Assembly: GCF_023149035.1 (NCBI RefSeq) | Contig: NZ_JAHXMY010000001.1 | Coordinates: forward strand, 806,001-870,000 | Length of the DNA stretch: 64,000 bases | DNA from: Microbacterium sp. EYE_78 | Lineage (GTDB): Bacteria > Actinomycetota > Actinomycetes > Actinomycetales > Microbacteriaceae | Direction of reading: 5' to 3' | Program-made: the position numbers and the translations under genes | In this document: positions 8,700-17,064 of the stretch, piece by piece | Numbering within the stretch: the first letter of the stretch is position 1 | Layout of the letters: each line of letters starts with the position of its first letter | Notes under the pieces: generated by a model | Told to the model about the DNA's origin: nothing | Database searches by the model: none | The model's input: only the letters and a program-made list of their open reading frames with translations

Positions 8700-10985
8700 C
8701 TACCGGCCGCCGACCCAGCCGGGCGCGGCGTACTCCTCGCCCGGACGGCGCACGAACCACGCGCCCGCCCGGCGCGGCAGCGTCAGCGGCTCGCGCAGCA
8801 GCGCACGCCCGTCGCGCTCGAGCGTGAGGTCGGTGTCCCAGGGCGACACGTTGATCGCGTGCACGACCTCGACCCCCTCGGGGGTCCGGCAGGGCACGAC
8901 GACGACGCCGCGGCTGTCGGACGTGATCCGCACGGCCGGCTCGGCGCCGAGGCGGGACAGCACCGCGTCCCAGATGCCGGGCAGGCAGGGCAGGTCCGCG
9001 GCCGCGAGCACCACGCGGCCGCTCCCGACACCGACCTCGAGCACGCACGGCTCGCCGCTGCGCGCGAGCTGCGCGAGCACCGTCGCCTCGGCGGCGGGGT
9101 CGCGGAGCGAGAGCGGATGGGCGAACCCGACCGCGACCTCCGCACCGTCCCACGCCGGCCGGCCGTCGACGGTCGCGGCCGCCACGAACGGCGTGCGCCC
9201 CGGGGTCGCCGCGTACGTCATGGCGTGCAGGCCCGACTCGTCGCGGACGCCGATGTCGATGCCGAGGCCGTCGATGAGCGACGTGGCGGGCCGGCCCTCG
9301 AGATCGTGCTGCGGCAGCGGCCCGGACAGCAGCAGCCGCCCTCCGCGTCGCACCCAGGTGACGAGCGCACCCTGGATGTCGTCGTCGAGGTACGGCGTCG
9401 GCGACAGCGCGAGGATCTGATCCGTCGGCAGGCCGTCGAACGCCGCCGGCCCGTCGATCAGCGTCGCGCTCGGGGCGTGTCCGCCGACCACCAGCGCGCG
9501 GGTCAGGATCTCGCGGGCGCCGGATCCCCGGAATCGCTCGAGGTCCGCGACGAACGCGGCCTCACGCGCTGACCCCGGAACACGGTACTCCGTCATGTAG
9601 TGATCGACGACGAAGCCGATCGCCACCGGCGGCCGCTCCGGCCGCGCCGCACGCAGGGTCTGCGCCTGGTCCGCGACCGCCCGCGTCAGCCGCGTCGTCT
9701 CGTCGAACCACGGCGCGAGGTCGCCCTCGGGACGGATGGGCGCGGCGAACCCGTGGCGCTCCCCGGTGAAGGCGATGCGGTCGTTGCCGTCGCCGGCGGG
9801 CTCGAAGAGCATCGGATTCCGACCACCGGCCAGCAGGTAGTAGTTGACGATGGATGCGCCCTGGGCGATCGACAGCTGCAGTTTCAGCGCGGCCGCCTCC
9901 GGTCCCGTCGTCACGTCGAGCGCCTCGCCGTAGTCGCCCGACCCCACTTCGAACTCCAGCACGCCGTACGGCTGCCCGGGGCGGCAGGTCGCGGCCAGGA
10001 ACGCGTTCGAGACCCACAGGCCGGGGAGTGTGTCGAGGTCGAGGTCGCCGATGTAGATGTCGTTCCCGGGGATCACCTCGCCGTCCGCCCAGGTGCGGTG
10101 CAGCTGCGAGATGCCGAGGGGGAACATCGTCGCCCGGTCGCCCCAGCAGCCGTGGACGTTCACGAGCAGCGGCACCTCGGCGCCGACGCCGCGCTCCCGC
10201 ATCCACTCGGCCAACAGGCCGGTGTAGCGCGCGTACCGGTCCCGCGTGAACCGGCCCAGATCGCGGTGCAGGGCCAGCACCTGATGTTCGTTCGGGCTCC
10301 GCAGCGCGGGCGCCCACGTCGACTGATCCGTGACGTCGAACGACGTGTCGCCGACCCGGTACCGCGCCTGCACGTCCGCCGTCGACGTCGATGCGACGAG
10401 TGTCTCGACGAGCTCGGCGACCGTCCGGTCCGAGAGGTCGGGGCTGTTCGTCACCCAAGGCAGCATCCCGATCTCATTGTCGAGCTGCACCGCGACGACG
10501 GGTCCGCCACGCGACACCGCGTGCGCCCCGAGGATCGGGATGACGGCGTCGTACCACCCCCGCACGGCCTCGAGATAGGCGGGATGCAGGTAGTCGACGA
10601 TCGTCTCGGGGCGCATCTCGCCGCGCCAGCCCGGGCAGCGGATCTCAGGATGCCGCCGGATCACCGAATACCCCAGCCCCTCGTTCTTCAACTCGGCCAT
10701 GACGAAGGGACCCGGCCGAGCGATGACGGACAGCCCCCGCTCCGCGCACAGGTCGAGGAAGCGCGGCAGGTCCAGGTGGGGGTGGCGGTCGCCGAAGTCG
10801 ACGGAGCCGCCCGGGAGCTCGTGCACGAGCCACGGGATGTACGTCGCGATCGCGGTGACGCCGGTGCGGACGGCGGTGTCGAGTCGATCGGCCCACTGGT
10901 CGGCGTCGAGCCGGAAGTAGTGCACCTCCCCCGAGACCACGAGATCGGTGCGCAGGTCGACCGGAGCGGTGACGGGTGTCGGCAT
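8700..10985 (-). CDS. Beta-galactosidase, glycoside hydrolase family 35-like
   Basis: 761 residues with no signal peptide, so probably cytoplasmic. The N-terminal TIM barrel shows GH35 landmarks: SGEVHYFRLD near residue 18, ATYIPWLVHE near 47, RPGPFVMAELKNEG near 90 and VAVQLDNEIGM near 165. E171 in DNEIG is the expected acid/base; E344 in LEFEVGSGDYG is the expected nucleophile. C-terminal beta domains follow. It removes terminal beta-linked galactose from oligosaccharides. The GH35 motifs are diverged (VQLDNE for VQVENE), so substrate preference may differ. It is transcribed divergently from the TetR operon. Its own promoter carries an operator-like palindrome suited to a LacI-type repressor. 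Confidence 0.87.
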   Translation of the reverse strand: MPTPVTAPVDLRTDLVVSGEVHYFRLDADQWADRLDTAVRTGVTAIATYIPWLVHELPGGSVDFGDRHPHLDLPRFLDLCAERGLSVIARPGPFVMAELKNEGLGYSVIRRHPEIRCPGWRGEMRPETIVDYLHPAYLEAVRGWYDAVIPILGAHAVSRGGPVVAVQLDNEIGMLPWVTNSPDLSDRTVAELVETLVASTSTADVQARYRVGDTSFDVTDQSTWAPALRSPNEHQVLALHRDLGRFTRDRYARYTGLLAEWMRERGVGAEVPLLVNVHGCWGDRATMFPLGISQLHRTWADGEVIPGNDIYIGDLDLDTLPGLWVSNAFLAATCRPGQPYGVLEFEVGSGDYGEALDVTTGPEAAALKLQLSIAQGASIVNYYLLAGGRNPMLFEPAGDGNDRIAFTGERHGFAAPIRPEGDLAPWFDETTRLTRAVADQAQTLRAARPERPPVAIGFVVDHYMTEYRVPGSAREAAFVADLERFRGSGAREILTRALVVGGHAPSATLIDGPAAFDGLPTDQILALSPTPYLDDDIQGALVTWVRRGGRLLLSGPLPQHDLEGRPATSLIDGLGIDIGVRDESGLHAMTYAATPGRTPFVAAATVDGRPAWDGAEVAVGFAHPLSLRDPAAEATVLAQLARSGEPCVLEVGVGSGRVVLAAADLPCLPGIWDAVLSRLGAEPAVRITSDSRGVVVVPCRTPEGVEVVHAINVSPWDTDLTLERDGRALLREPLTLPRRAGAWFVRRPGEEYAAPGWVGGR

Positions 10986-10991
10986 CGTGTG

Positions 10992-11020
10992 ACGCTAACC
11001 GCGGTAAACGGTTACATCAA
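10992..11020 (-). promoter_or_regulatory. Leaderless promoter with operator in spacer, beta-galactosidase gene
   Basis: On the minus strand: -35 TTGATG (complement of 11015-11020), a 17-base spacer and -10 TAGCGT (complement of 10992-10997). ATG 10985 follows six bases later, so the transcript probably starts at the start codon. The imperfect palindrome GTAAACGGTTAC (11004-11015) nearly fills the spacer. A bound repressor would block the polymerase directly. Confidence 0.65.
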
Positions 11021-11055
11021 CCGATCTCGCGACGCTGTGCATCTGCCGAATGAAG

Positions 11056-11084
11056 TTGCACACGTGTGTGCACGTTCCTATTCT
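11056..11084 (+). promoter_or_regulatory. Leaderless promoter with TetR-type palindrome, TetR operon
   Basis: -35 TTGCAC (11056-11061), exactly 17 bases, then -10 TATTCT (11079-11084). GTG 11091 follows six bases later. The imperfect palindrome TGCACACGTGTGTGCA (11057-11072, seven of eight pairs) overlaps the -35 and spacer and is a strong candidate for the TetR operator. GGAGG at 11085-11089 is too close to the GTG to be a normal ribosome site. Confidence 0.7.
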
Positions 11085-11090
11085 GGAGGG

Positions 11091-11702
11091 GTGACAGACA
11101 CCGCTTCTCCCCGCCGCGCGCGAAAGGATGCCGCGGCCAACCGTCTGGGACTGCTCTCGGCCGCCGCGCGGACCCTGGCGCACGACCCGACCGCCTCGGT
11201 CGACACCATCGCCCGCGCCGCGGGGCTCAGTCGCCGCGCCCTGTACGGGCACTTCGACGACCGCGACGCGCTCGTCCGCGAGCTCATCGCCACGGGTGCC
11301 GAGCGCTTCAACGCGATCGCCGAGCGGGTCGACGACACCGCCTCCGCCCCCGTGGTGCTCGCGCGCCTCGCGCTCTCGCTCTGGGACGGCGCGGCGCACG
11401 TCCAGTTCGCGGCCGCGATCGCGCTCGACGACACGCACGTGGGCGACACGGCCGCCGTGCTGACCCCGCTCCGCCGCCGCGTGCTGCGCCTGGTCGAACG
11501 CGGTCGCGACGAGGGCACCCTCCGCACGGATCTGTCCGCCCCCACCGTCGCCCGCCTGATCGAGGAGGCGGCACGCACGGTGGTCACGCGCCTCGACGGC
11601 GCCCGGCCGGATGCCGCAGACGTCGCCGCACGAGCCATCCTCGGCGTGGCGGGGCTCAGCTGGCGTGAGGCCGACGCCGTGCTCCGGACCGCGCGGTCGT
11701 GA
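11091..11702 (+). CDS. TetR-family transcriptional regulator
   Basis: 203 residues from GTG 11091. The N-terminal helix-turn-helix is VDTIARAAGLSRRALYGHF, with an atypical but recognisable TetR recognition helix. The rest is an alpha-helical ligand domain with no clear family signature. It is first in a three-gene operon with an ATPase-like protein and a YhgE/Pip protein; its stop overlaps the next GTG (GTGA). It probably represses its own promoter through the palindrome at 11057-11072. A membrane-active compound as inducer would fit the context but is only a guess. Confidence 0.9.
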   Translation: MTDTASPRRARKDAAANRLGLLSAAARTLAHDPTASVDTIARAAGLSRRALYGHFDDRDALVRELIATGAERFNAIAERVDDTASAPVVLARLALSLWDGAAHVQFAAAIALDDTHVGDTAAVLTPLRRRVLRLVERGRDEGTLRTDLSAPTVARLIEEAARTVVTRLDGARPDAADVAARAILGVAGLSWREADAVLRTARS

Positions 11703-12379
11703 GGATCGAGCTCGACGCCGTCTCCAAGGGACGCGGCGGCAGCATCCTCGCGCCGACCTCGCTCGTGATCGAGACCGGACGCGTGGTCCTCGCGACGGCC
11801 GAGACCGAGCAGCGCCCGTCGGTGCTCGGCTTGATCGCGTCCGGGCGGATGCGTCCGTCCGGCGGCACCGCGAAGATCGACGGCCGGCGCAGCGCGCGCC
11901 GGCTGCGCCGTACGGCCGCCCTCATCGACGCGCCCGACGTCAACGATCCGGCGCCCGACGTCACGGTCGCCGGGGTCGTGGAGGAGGAGCTCATGTTCGC
12001 CGGGCGCCGATCCGACCCGATCGCGGCCCGCCGCTGGCTCGACGAGCACGGCCTCCGGTCGCTGGCGGGCACGCCGATGGCCGAGGTGCCGGCGGACGAC
12101 CGCATCCGCATGCTCCTCGAACTGGCCGCGCTCCGTCCGACGGTCCAGGCACTCGTCCTCGTCTCCCCCGACCGTCACGGCGGCGACCCGGCGCACTGGT
12201 GGCGGATCGCCCAGACGTTCGCCGACCGCGGCTACGCCGTCCTCGTGATCGCCGGCGTCGCCGCGGCGAGCGCGCTCCGCCGGCCCGCGCCGACGCATCG
12301 TCGCCGCGTCCGGATGCGGGCGGGCGCCGCCCTGCGCTCGCACCATGCCCAGACCTCCCGAGAAGGCACCCCCCGATGA
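11699..12379 (+). CDS. Degenerate ABC ATPase-like protein (no Walker A)
   Basis: 226 residues, GTG start overlapping the TetR stop. The outline follows an ABC nucleotide-binding domain: IELDAVSKGRGGSILAPTSL at the start, RMRPSGGTAKIDG after the P-loop position, and ALVLVSPDRHGGDPAHWWRI at the Walker B/D-loop position. But the P-loop is replaced by TAETEQRPSVLG, with no glycine-rich stretch or GKS/T, and the LSGGQ signature is replaced by VPADDRIRMLLEL. It cannot bind ATP in the standard way. It overlaps the YhgE/Pip gene by four bases (ATGA), so the two are probably made together. Likely a scaffold or pseudo-ATPase partner. The family resemblance is moderately sure; the role is unknown. Confidence 0.75.
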   Translation: MRIELDAVSKGRGGSILAPTSLVIETGRVVLATAETEQRPSVLGLIASGRMRPSGGTAKIDGRRSARRLRRTAALIDAPDVNDPAPDVTVAGVVEEELMFAGRRSDPIAARRWLDEHGLRSLAGTPMAEVPADDRIRMLLELAALRPTVQALVLVSPDRHGGDPAHWWRIAQTFADRGYAVLVIAGVAAASALRRPAPTHRRRVRMRAGAALRSHHAQTSREGTPR

Positions 12380-14271
12380 AGATCCCCGCCATGTTCGCCG
12401 CAGAGTTCCGGCGTCTCACCTCGACGCGGATGCGGGTGATCGCCCTCATCGCGCTCGTCCTCGTCCCCGTCCTGTACGGCGGTCTGTACCTGTGGGCGAA
12501 CCAGGATCCCTACGGCAACCTCAGCGAGGTCCCGGTCGCCCTCGTCGTCCAGGACGACGGCGCGGAGCTCAACGGCGACACCCGCAACCTCGGCGACGAG
12601 GTCGCATCCGACCTGGTCGAAGACGGCACCTTCGACTGGCACGAAGTGGATGCCGCAGCCGCCGAGCGGGGTCTCGGCGACGGGGCGTTCGACTTCGCCG
12701 TGACCCTGCCCGCCGACTTCACGGCCTCGGTCGCCTCGATCGCGACCGCGGACCCGCATCAGGCCGCCATCGATCTGACGACCAACGACGCGAACAACTA
12801 CCTCGCCTCGACCATCGGGGCGCAGACGGTGGAGCGCATCCGTTCGACCATCACCGAGAAGGTCGTGCGCGAGGCCGGGCTCACCATGCTCGACGCCCTG
12901 CACATTATCCGGGTCGATCTCCTCGACGCCGCCGACGGCGCGACGCAGCTCTCCGACGGTCTCATCACCGCCGGCACCGGCGCCGACGACCTCGGGCGCG
13001 GCGCGGCGACCCTCGCCGGCGGCACCGCAGCCCTCCGCGACGGCTCCGCCGACCTCGCCCACGGCGTCGACTCGATCGCCGCGAATCTGCATACCCTCTC
13101 GGACGGGGCGGAGCAGGTCGCGAGCGGCACCGCCGAGCTGCGCGAGGTCGCCGACCGGGTGGGTGCGGCATCCGATACCGTCACCTCGGCCGTCCCCGGC
13201 GTGCGCGACGACCTCGCGGCGGCACTGCGCGAGCAGGGGCTCGGCGACGACCGGATCGCGGAGGTCCTGCACACCCTCGACCCGCTGGGCGACCGGGTCG
13301 CCGCGCTCGATGACCGCGTCCAGTCCGCGGTGTCCGACATCGACCGACTCGACGACGGGGCCGCGCAGGTCGCGACCGGCAGCGCGGAGCTCGCCGCGGG
13401 CGCCGGCACGGCCGCGGCCGGCGCGCACGACCTGGCGCGCGGCGCGGCGCAGGCCGACGACGGCGCCCAGCGACTGAGCGATGGGGCCACGACGCTGGCC
13501 TCCGGCATCCATCGCCTGGAAGACGGCGCCACCGCCCTGCGGGACGGGTTGCGCGACGGGGCGGCGGAGCTCCCCGACGACGACGACGGCACCCGCGCGG
13601 CGCAGGCGGCGACCCTCGGCGACCCGGTCGGCGTCTCGGAGGACGCGCTGACGCAGGCGCAGAACTACGGCGCGGGACTCGCCCCCTTCTTCGCAGCCCT
13701 CGCCGGCTGGATCGGCATCTACGCGCTGTTCCTCATCGTCAAGCCGGTCTCCCGACGCGCCGTCACGGCGCTCCGTTCCCCCGTCCGCGTCGCCCTCGCG
13801 GGGTGGGCGACGCCCGCCGTCCTCGGAGCGGTGCAGATGGCTGCGCTGTTCGGCGTCCTCTCGGTCACGCTCGGCTTCGCCTTCGCCCATCCCCTCCCGA
13901 CCCTCGGCATCCTGCTCCTCGCCTCGGCCACGTTCGCGGCGATCATCCTGGCCCTGAACGTCTGGCTCGGCTCGGTGGGGCAGTTCGTCGGCCTCGTGCT
14001 GATGGTGCTGCAGCTCGTGACCGCCGGCGGCACCTTCCCCTGGCAGACCCTCCCCGCGCCGCTGGCGGCGCTCCACCAGGTCCTGCCCATGGGCTACGTC
14101 GTCGACGCGATGCGGCAGGTGATGTACGGCGGCGACGCCTCGAGGGCGTGGGCGGATGCCGCGGTCCTCGCCGCCTGGATGCTCGGCGCGCTCGTGCTCG
14201 CGATCCTCGGCGTCACCCGCATGACGCATCGGCGCACCATGCGTGACCTGCAGCCGAGCCTGATCGGCTGA
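12376..14271 (+). CDS. YhgE/Pip-family membrane protein
   Basis: 631 residues. There is one N-terminal membrane helix (RVIALIALVLVPVLYGGLYL), then a long extracytoplasmic region. Residues about 180-400 of that region are a run of short alanine/glycine-rich repeats such as LSDGATTLASG and LARGAAQADDGAQRL, probably a long helical rod. The C-terminus has about five membrane helices of ABC-2 permease type (PFFAALAGWIGIYALFL onward). This architecture is that of YhgE/Pip proteins, related to phage-receptor and type VII secretion accessory proteins. It is last in the TetR operon and nearly touches mrpG, which is convergent. Export, stress or envelope roles are possible; function is unproven. Confidence 0.87.
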   Translation: MKIPAMFAAEFRRLTSTRMRVIALIALVLVPVLYGGLYLWANQDPYGNLSEVPVALVVQDDGAELNGDTRNLGDEVASDLVEDGTFDWHEVDAAAAERGLGDGAFDFAVTLPADFTASVASIATADPHQAAIDLTTNDANNYLASTIGAQTVERIRSTITEKVVREAGLTMLDALHIIRVDLLDAADGATQLSDGLITAGTGADDLGRGAATLAGGTAALRDGSADLAHGVDSIAANLHTLSDGAEQVASGTAELREVADRVGAASDTVTSAVPGVRDDLAAALREQGLGDDRIAEVLHTLDPLGDRVAALDDRVQSAVSDIDRLDDGAAQVATGSAELAAGAGTAAAGAHDLARGAAQADDGAQRLSDGATTLASGIHRLEDGATALRDGLRDGAAELPDDDDGTRAAQAATLGDPVGVSEDALTQAQNYGAGLAPFFAALAGWIGIYALFLIVKPVSRRAVTALRSPVRVALAGWATPAVLGAVQMAALFGVLSVTLGFAFAHPLPTLGILLLASATFAAIILALNVWLGSVGQFVGLVLMVLQLVTAGGTFPWQTLPAPLAALHQVLPMGYVVDAMRQVMYGGDASRAWADAAVLAAWMLGALVLAILGVTRMTHRRTMRDLQPSLIG

Positions 14272-14279
14272 GTCAGCCG
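14265..14279. terminator. Short palindrome spanning two convergent stop codons
   Basis: CGGCTGAGTCAGCCG forms a six- to seven-pair hairpin on either strand. It contains the TGA of the YhgE/Pip gene and, on the other strand, the TGA of mrpG. There is no T-run, so if it terminates transcription it is weak. A second small stem (CCGCC/GGCGG) follows just inside mrpG. Confidence 0.35.
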
Positions 14280-14629
14280 CCTGCGGCGGGCGGCGTCTCC
14301 TTCGCGTCGGCCAGCTCGTCGACGTGCAGGTGCTGCCGGTCGATCGTCCCGTTGCGGTAGGCCTGCCTGCCCACCATGTGCGCCGACAGCGGAGCCGTCG
14401 CGAACTGGATCAGCAGCACCGGCACGAGGAACGCGGCGACCGCCCACGACTGCAGTTCGATCGCCACGGCGATCGCGATGAGCAGCAGTCCGAGCACCTG
14501 CGGCTTGGTCGCCGCGTGCAGCCGGGTGGGGACGTCGCGGAACCGGAGCAGCCCGATCGCCGCTGTCAGGCAGAGGATCGCGCCTACGAGGATCAGGAGC
14601 AGCGAGACGACGTGGAGGATCTCGGTCAT
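14273..14629 (-). CDS. mrpG: Na+/H+ antiporter subunit MrpG/MnhG
   Basis: 118 residues from ATG 14629. Three membrane helices (LHVVSLLLILVGAILCLTAA, VLGLLLIAIAVAIEL and VAAFLVPVLLIQF) with the PhaG_MnhG motif LLRFRDVPTRLHAATKPQ. It is a small subunit of the Mrp cation/proton antiporter, which exports Na+ and helps set cytoplasmic pH. The start overlaps the mrpF stop by four bases. It is the last gene of the mrp operon. The C-terminus has an extra hydrophilic tail (HVDELADAKETPPAAGG). Confidence 0.93.
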   Translation of the reverse strand: MTEILHVVSLLLILVGAILCLTAAIGLLRFRDVPTRLHAATKPQVLGLLLIAIAVAIELQSWAVAAFLVPVLLIQFATAPLSAHMVGRQAYRNGTIDRQHLHVDELADAKETPPAAGG

Positions 14630-14898
14630 CGGTCCGCTCCGTCCCGGCGGGCGACGAAGCGCGCGATCGAGATCGACCCGAACACGCCGACGGCCGCAAC
14701 GATGAGCAGCACCGGCAGGGTCCGGGTGTGGTGGTTGATGGCCATCTCCGCGCCCAGGACGCAGATGAGGAGCGTGAGCAGGACGTCCGACGCGACGGCC
14801 CGGTCGAGGATCGACGGTCCGACGATGATCCGCCAGACGGTCAGCAGCGCCGCGACGCCGAAGACGGCGGCGATCACGATGATCAGAACGGCGGTCAC
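14626..14898 (-). CDS. mrpF: Na+/H+ antiporter subunit MrpF/MnhF
   Basis: 90 residues from GTG 14898, overlapping the mrpE stop (GTGA). Three membrane helices with the MrpF signature RIIVGPSILDRAVASDVL, which carries the conserved buried charged residues of the family. It is a membrane component of the multi-subunit Mrp antiporter. Position between mrpE and mrpG is canonical. Confidence 0.93.
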   Translation of the reverse strand: MTAVLIIVIAAVFGVAALLTVWRIIVGPSILDRAVASDVLLTLLICVLGAEMAINHHTRTLPVLLIVAAVGVFGSISIARFVARRDGADR

Positions 14899-15503
14899 GA
14901 GGCCTCCCCCTTCGCGGCATCCCGAGCATCCGCGCCGTGCGCGCGCCGTGCGCGCGCCTCGCGGACGGCCTCCAGCTGCGCGTGCGACCCGACCGCGCGC
15001 ACGAGCCGCTCCTCCCACTGCTGCACCATGTGCCGCTGCCGCTCGACCTCCGCGTCGGTCGAGGCGCCGATCACGTGCAGGTAGAGGATGCGACGGTCGC
15101 GGTCGGCGTCGAGGACGAGCGACCCCGGGATGAGGGATGCCGTGACCCCTACGTGGGCCATGATCAGGTCGTCGTCGGTGACCAAGGGCACCGCGACGAC
15201 CGCGACGCCCGGCTGCCTGCGCACGTCGAGCACCTGCCATGCGACCACCAGGGAGCCCTTCACGAGGGCGAAAGCGAACTGGACGACGAAGACGATCAGC
15301 CACCAGGGGTTGAGACGGCCCGACAGCTCCACCGGGGGCAGCCGGAACACGGTCGTCACGAAGACGGCGATGACGAGACCGGTCACGAAGGCGAGCAGCG
15401 TGAACTGCCCCCACAGCAGCATCCACAGTGCGATCAGCCAGACGAAGAACGGCAGCTGACGCCACACGGCGGTGAGCGCGTTGCGGCGCACCTCAGTTCC
15501 CAT
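14895..15503 (-). CDS. mrpE: Na+/H+ antiporter subunit MrpE/MnhE
   Basis: 202 residues. The N-terminus is hydrophobic (LPFFVWLIALWMLLWGQFTLL and AFVTGLVIAVFVTTVF), followed by MNHE-type segments (NPWWLIVFVVQFAFALVKGS and TASLIPGSLVLD). The remaining C-terminal portion is soluble and basic/acidic. It overlaps mrpD by 11 bases. It is part of the Mrp complex and usually needed for assembly. Slightly longer than the usual 160-170 residues because of the charged tail. Confidence 0.93.
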   Translation of the reverse strand: MGTEVRRNALTAVWRQLPFFVWLIALWMLLWGQFTLLAFVTGLVIAVFVTTVFRLPPVELSGRLNPWWLIVFVVQFAFALVKGSLVVAWQVLDVRRQPGVAVVAVPLVTDDDLIMAHVGVTASLIPGSLVLDADRDRRILYLHVIGASTDAEVERQRHMVQQWEERLVRAVGSHAQLEAVREARARRAHGADARDAAKGEAS

Positions 15504-17064
15504 CGCCCACCTCCTCCTGAAGCTGGGTCAGGGTGACGGGGTACGGCAGCGCCTCGCCGATGCTCGCACACAGCCGGTACAGCGGACCGGCGAAGATCGT
15601 GAGGGCGAGGGTGACCGCCACCATGCCGGCGGTCGATGCGGTCATGATGCGAGGGATGACACGACGCTCGGTCTGGATGCCTGCCGCCGGTGCGTCGTCG
15701 AGGTACGAGATGCGGTCGGCGACGCCGGACTCCTCGGAGTGGTCCTCCTCCTCGCGCCAGAACGAGAGGTTCCAGGCGCGCATGAGGGCGTAGAGGGTGA
15801 GGAGCGAGGTGATGATGCCCGCGACGATGACGGCGTACATGAGCGGTGTCCCGACCGCGGCCCCCGCGTCGAACAGGGCGTACTTGCCGATGAATCCCGA
15901 GAAGGGCGGCAGCCCGCCGAGGTTGATGGCCGGGATGAAGTAGAGCACCGCCAGCACGGGGGCCGCACGCATGAGGCCCTTCACCTTGAGGATGGAGGTC
16001 GACCCCGCGCGTCGCTCGACCAGTCCCACCGCGAGGAACAGCGTCGTCTGCACGACGATGTGGTGGACCATGTAGTAGATCGTCGCGCCGAGCGACTCCG
16101 GCGTCGCGATGGCGAGTCCGAAGATCATGTAGCCGATGTGGCTGACGAGCGTGAACGACAGGATGCGTTTGAGCTCGGCCTGCGCGACGGCGCCCAGGAT
16201 GCCGACGACCATGGTGGCGAGGGCGACGATCAGCAGCAGCTGGTTCACGTCGTTGTCGCGGAAGATCTGCGTCTCGGTGCGGATCATCGCGTAGACGCCG
16301 ACCTTCGTCAGCAGACCCGCGAACACCGCCGTCACCGGCGCCGGCGCGGTCGGGTACGAGTCGGGCAGCCAGAACGACAGCGGGAACACGGCGGCCTTGA
16401 TGCTGAAGGCGAGCAGCAGCATCAGGTGCAGGACGAGCTGCACCTCGTCGGGCAGCTCCCCCATCCGATCGGCGAGCTGCGCCATGTTCACGGTGCCGAG
16501 GGCGCCGTAGATCGCGGCGATCGCGGCGAGGAACAGGATCGATGACACCAGCGAGACGACGATGTAGACGACGCCGGTGCGGATGCGGGACTCGGTCGAG
16601 CCCAGGGTGATCAGCACGTACGACGCCACGAGCAGGATCTCGAACCCGACGTAGAGGTTGAACAGGTCGCCCGCGATGAACGCGTTGAAGATGCCGGCGG
16701 CGAGGATCAGATACGACGGGTGGAAGATCGAGACCGGCGTCTCCTCGTCGCCGTCGGCGGCACCCTGCCCGACGGAGAAGAGGAGGACGGCGAGCAGCAC
16801 GATGCTCGAGACCACGACCAGCAGGGCCGCGAGGCGGTCGACGTAGAGGACGATGCCGAAGGGGATCGGCCACCCGCCGACCGAGACGGCCAGCGGCATC
16901 CCGTTCGCGTCGACCGCGTACAGGAGCACCCCCGCGATGATCGCGACGACGGTCAGCGTGACGATCGAGACGCCGACCTGCACCCGGCGGCGGCGGCCGA
17001 AGATGAGCGCGATCCCCGCGCCGAGCAGCGGCAGGGTGACCAGAAGCGGGACGAGGGCGCTCAT
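15493..17064 (-). CDS. mrpD: Na+/H+ antiporter subunit MrpD/MnhD
   Basis: 523 residues, about 14 membrane helices, homologous to NuoM/NuoN proton-pumping subunits. Family segments include NAFIAGDLFNLYVGFEILLVASY, ending in the conserved membrane glutamate, and SIKAAVFPLSFWLPDSYPTAPAP with the key lysine. KRILSFTLVSHIGYM follows further on. It is one of the two large ion-translocating subunits. The start overlaps the mrpC stop by four bases. Confidence 0.95.
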   Translation of the reverse strand: MSALVPLLVTLPLLGAGIALIFGRRRRVQVGVSIVTLTVVAIIAGVLLYAVDANGMPLAVSVGGWPIPFGIVLYVDRLAALLVVVSSIVLLAVLLFSVGQGAADGDEETPVSIFHPSYLILAAGIFNAFIAGDLFNLYVGFEILLVASYVLITLGSTESRIRTGVVYIVVSLVSSILFLAAIAAIYGALGTVNMAQLADRMGELPDEVQLVLHLMLLLAFSIKAAVFPLSFWLPDSYPTAPAPVTAVFAGLLTKVGVYAMIRTETQIFRDNDVNQLLLIVALATMVVGILGAVAQAELKRILSFTLVSHIGYMIFGLAIATPESLGATIYYMVHHIVVQTTLFLAVGLVERRAGSTSILKVKGLMRAAPVLAVLYFIPAINLGGLPPFSGFIGKYALFDAGAAVGTPLMYAVIVAGIITSLLTLYALMRAWNLSFWREEEDHSEESGVADRISYLDDAPAAGIQTERRVIPRIMTASTAGMVAVTLALTIFAGPLYRLCASIGEALPYPVTLTQLQEEVGDGN

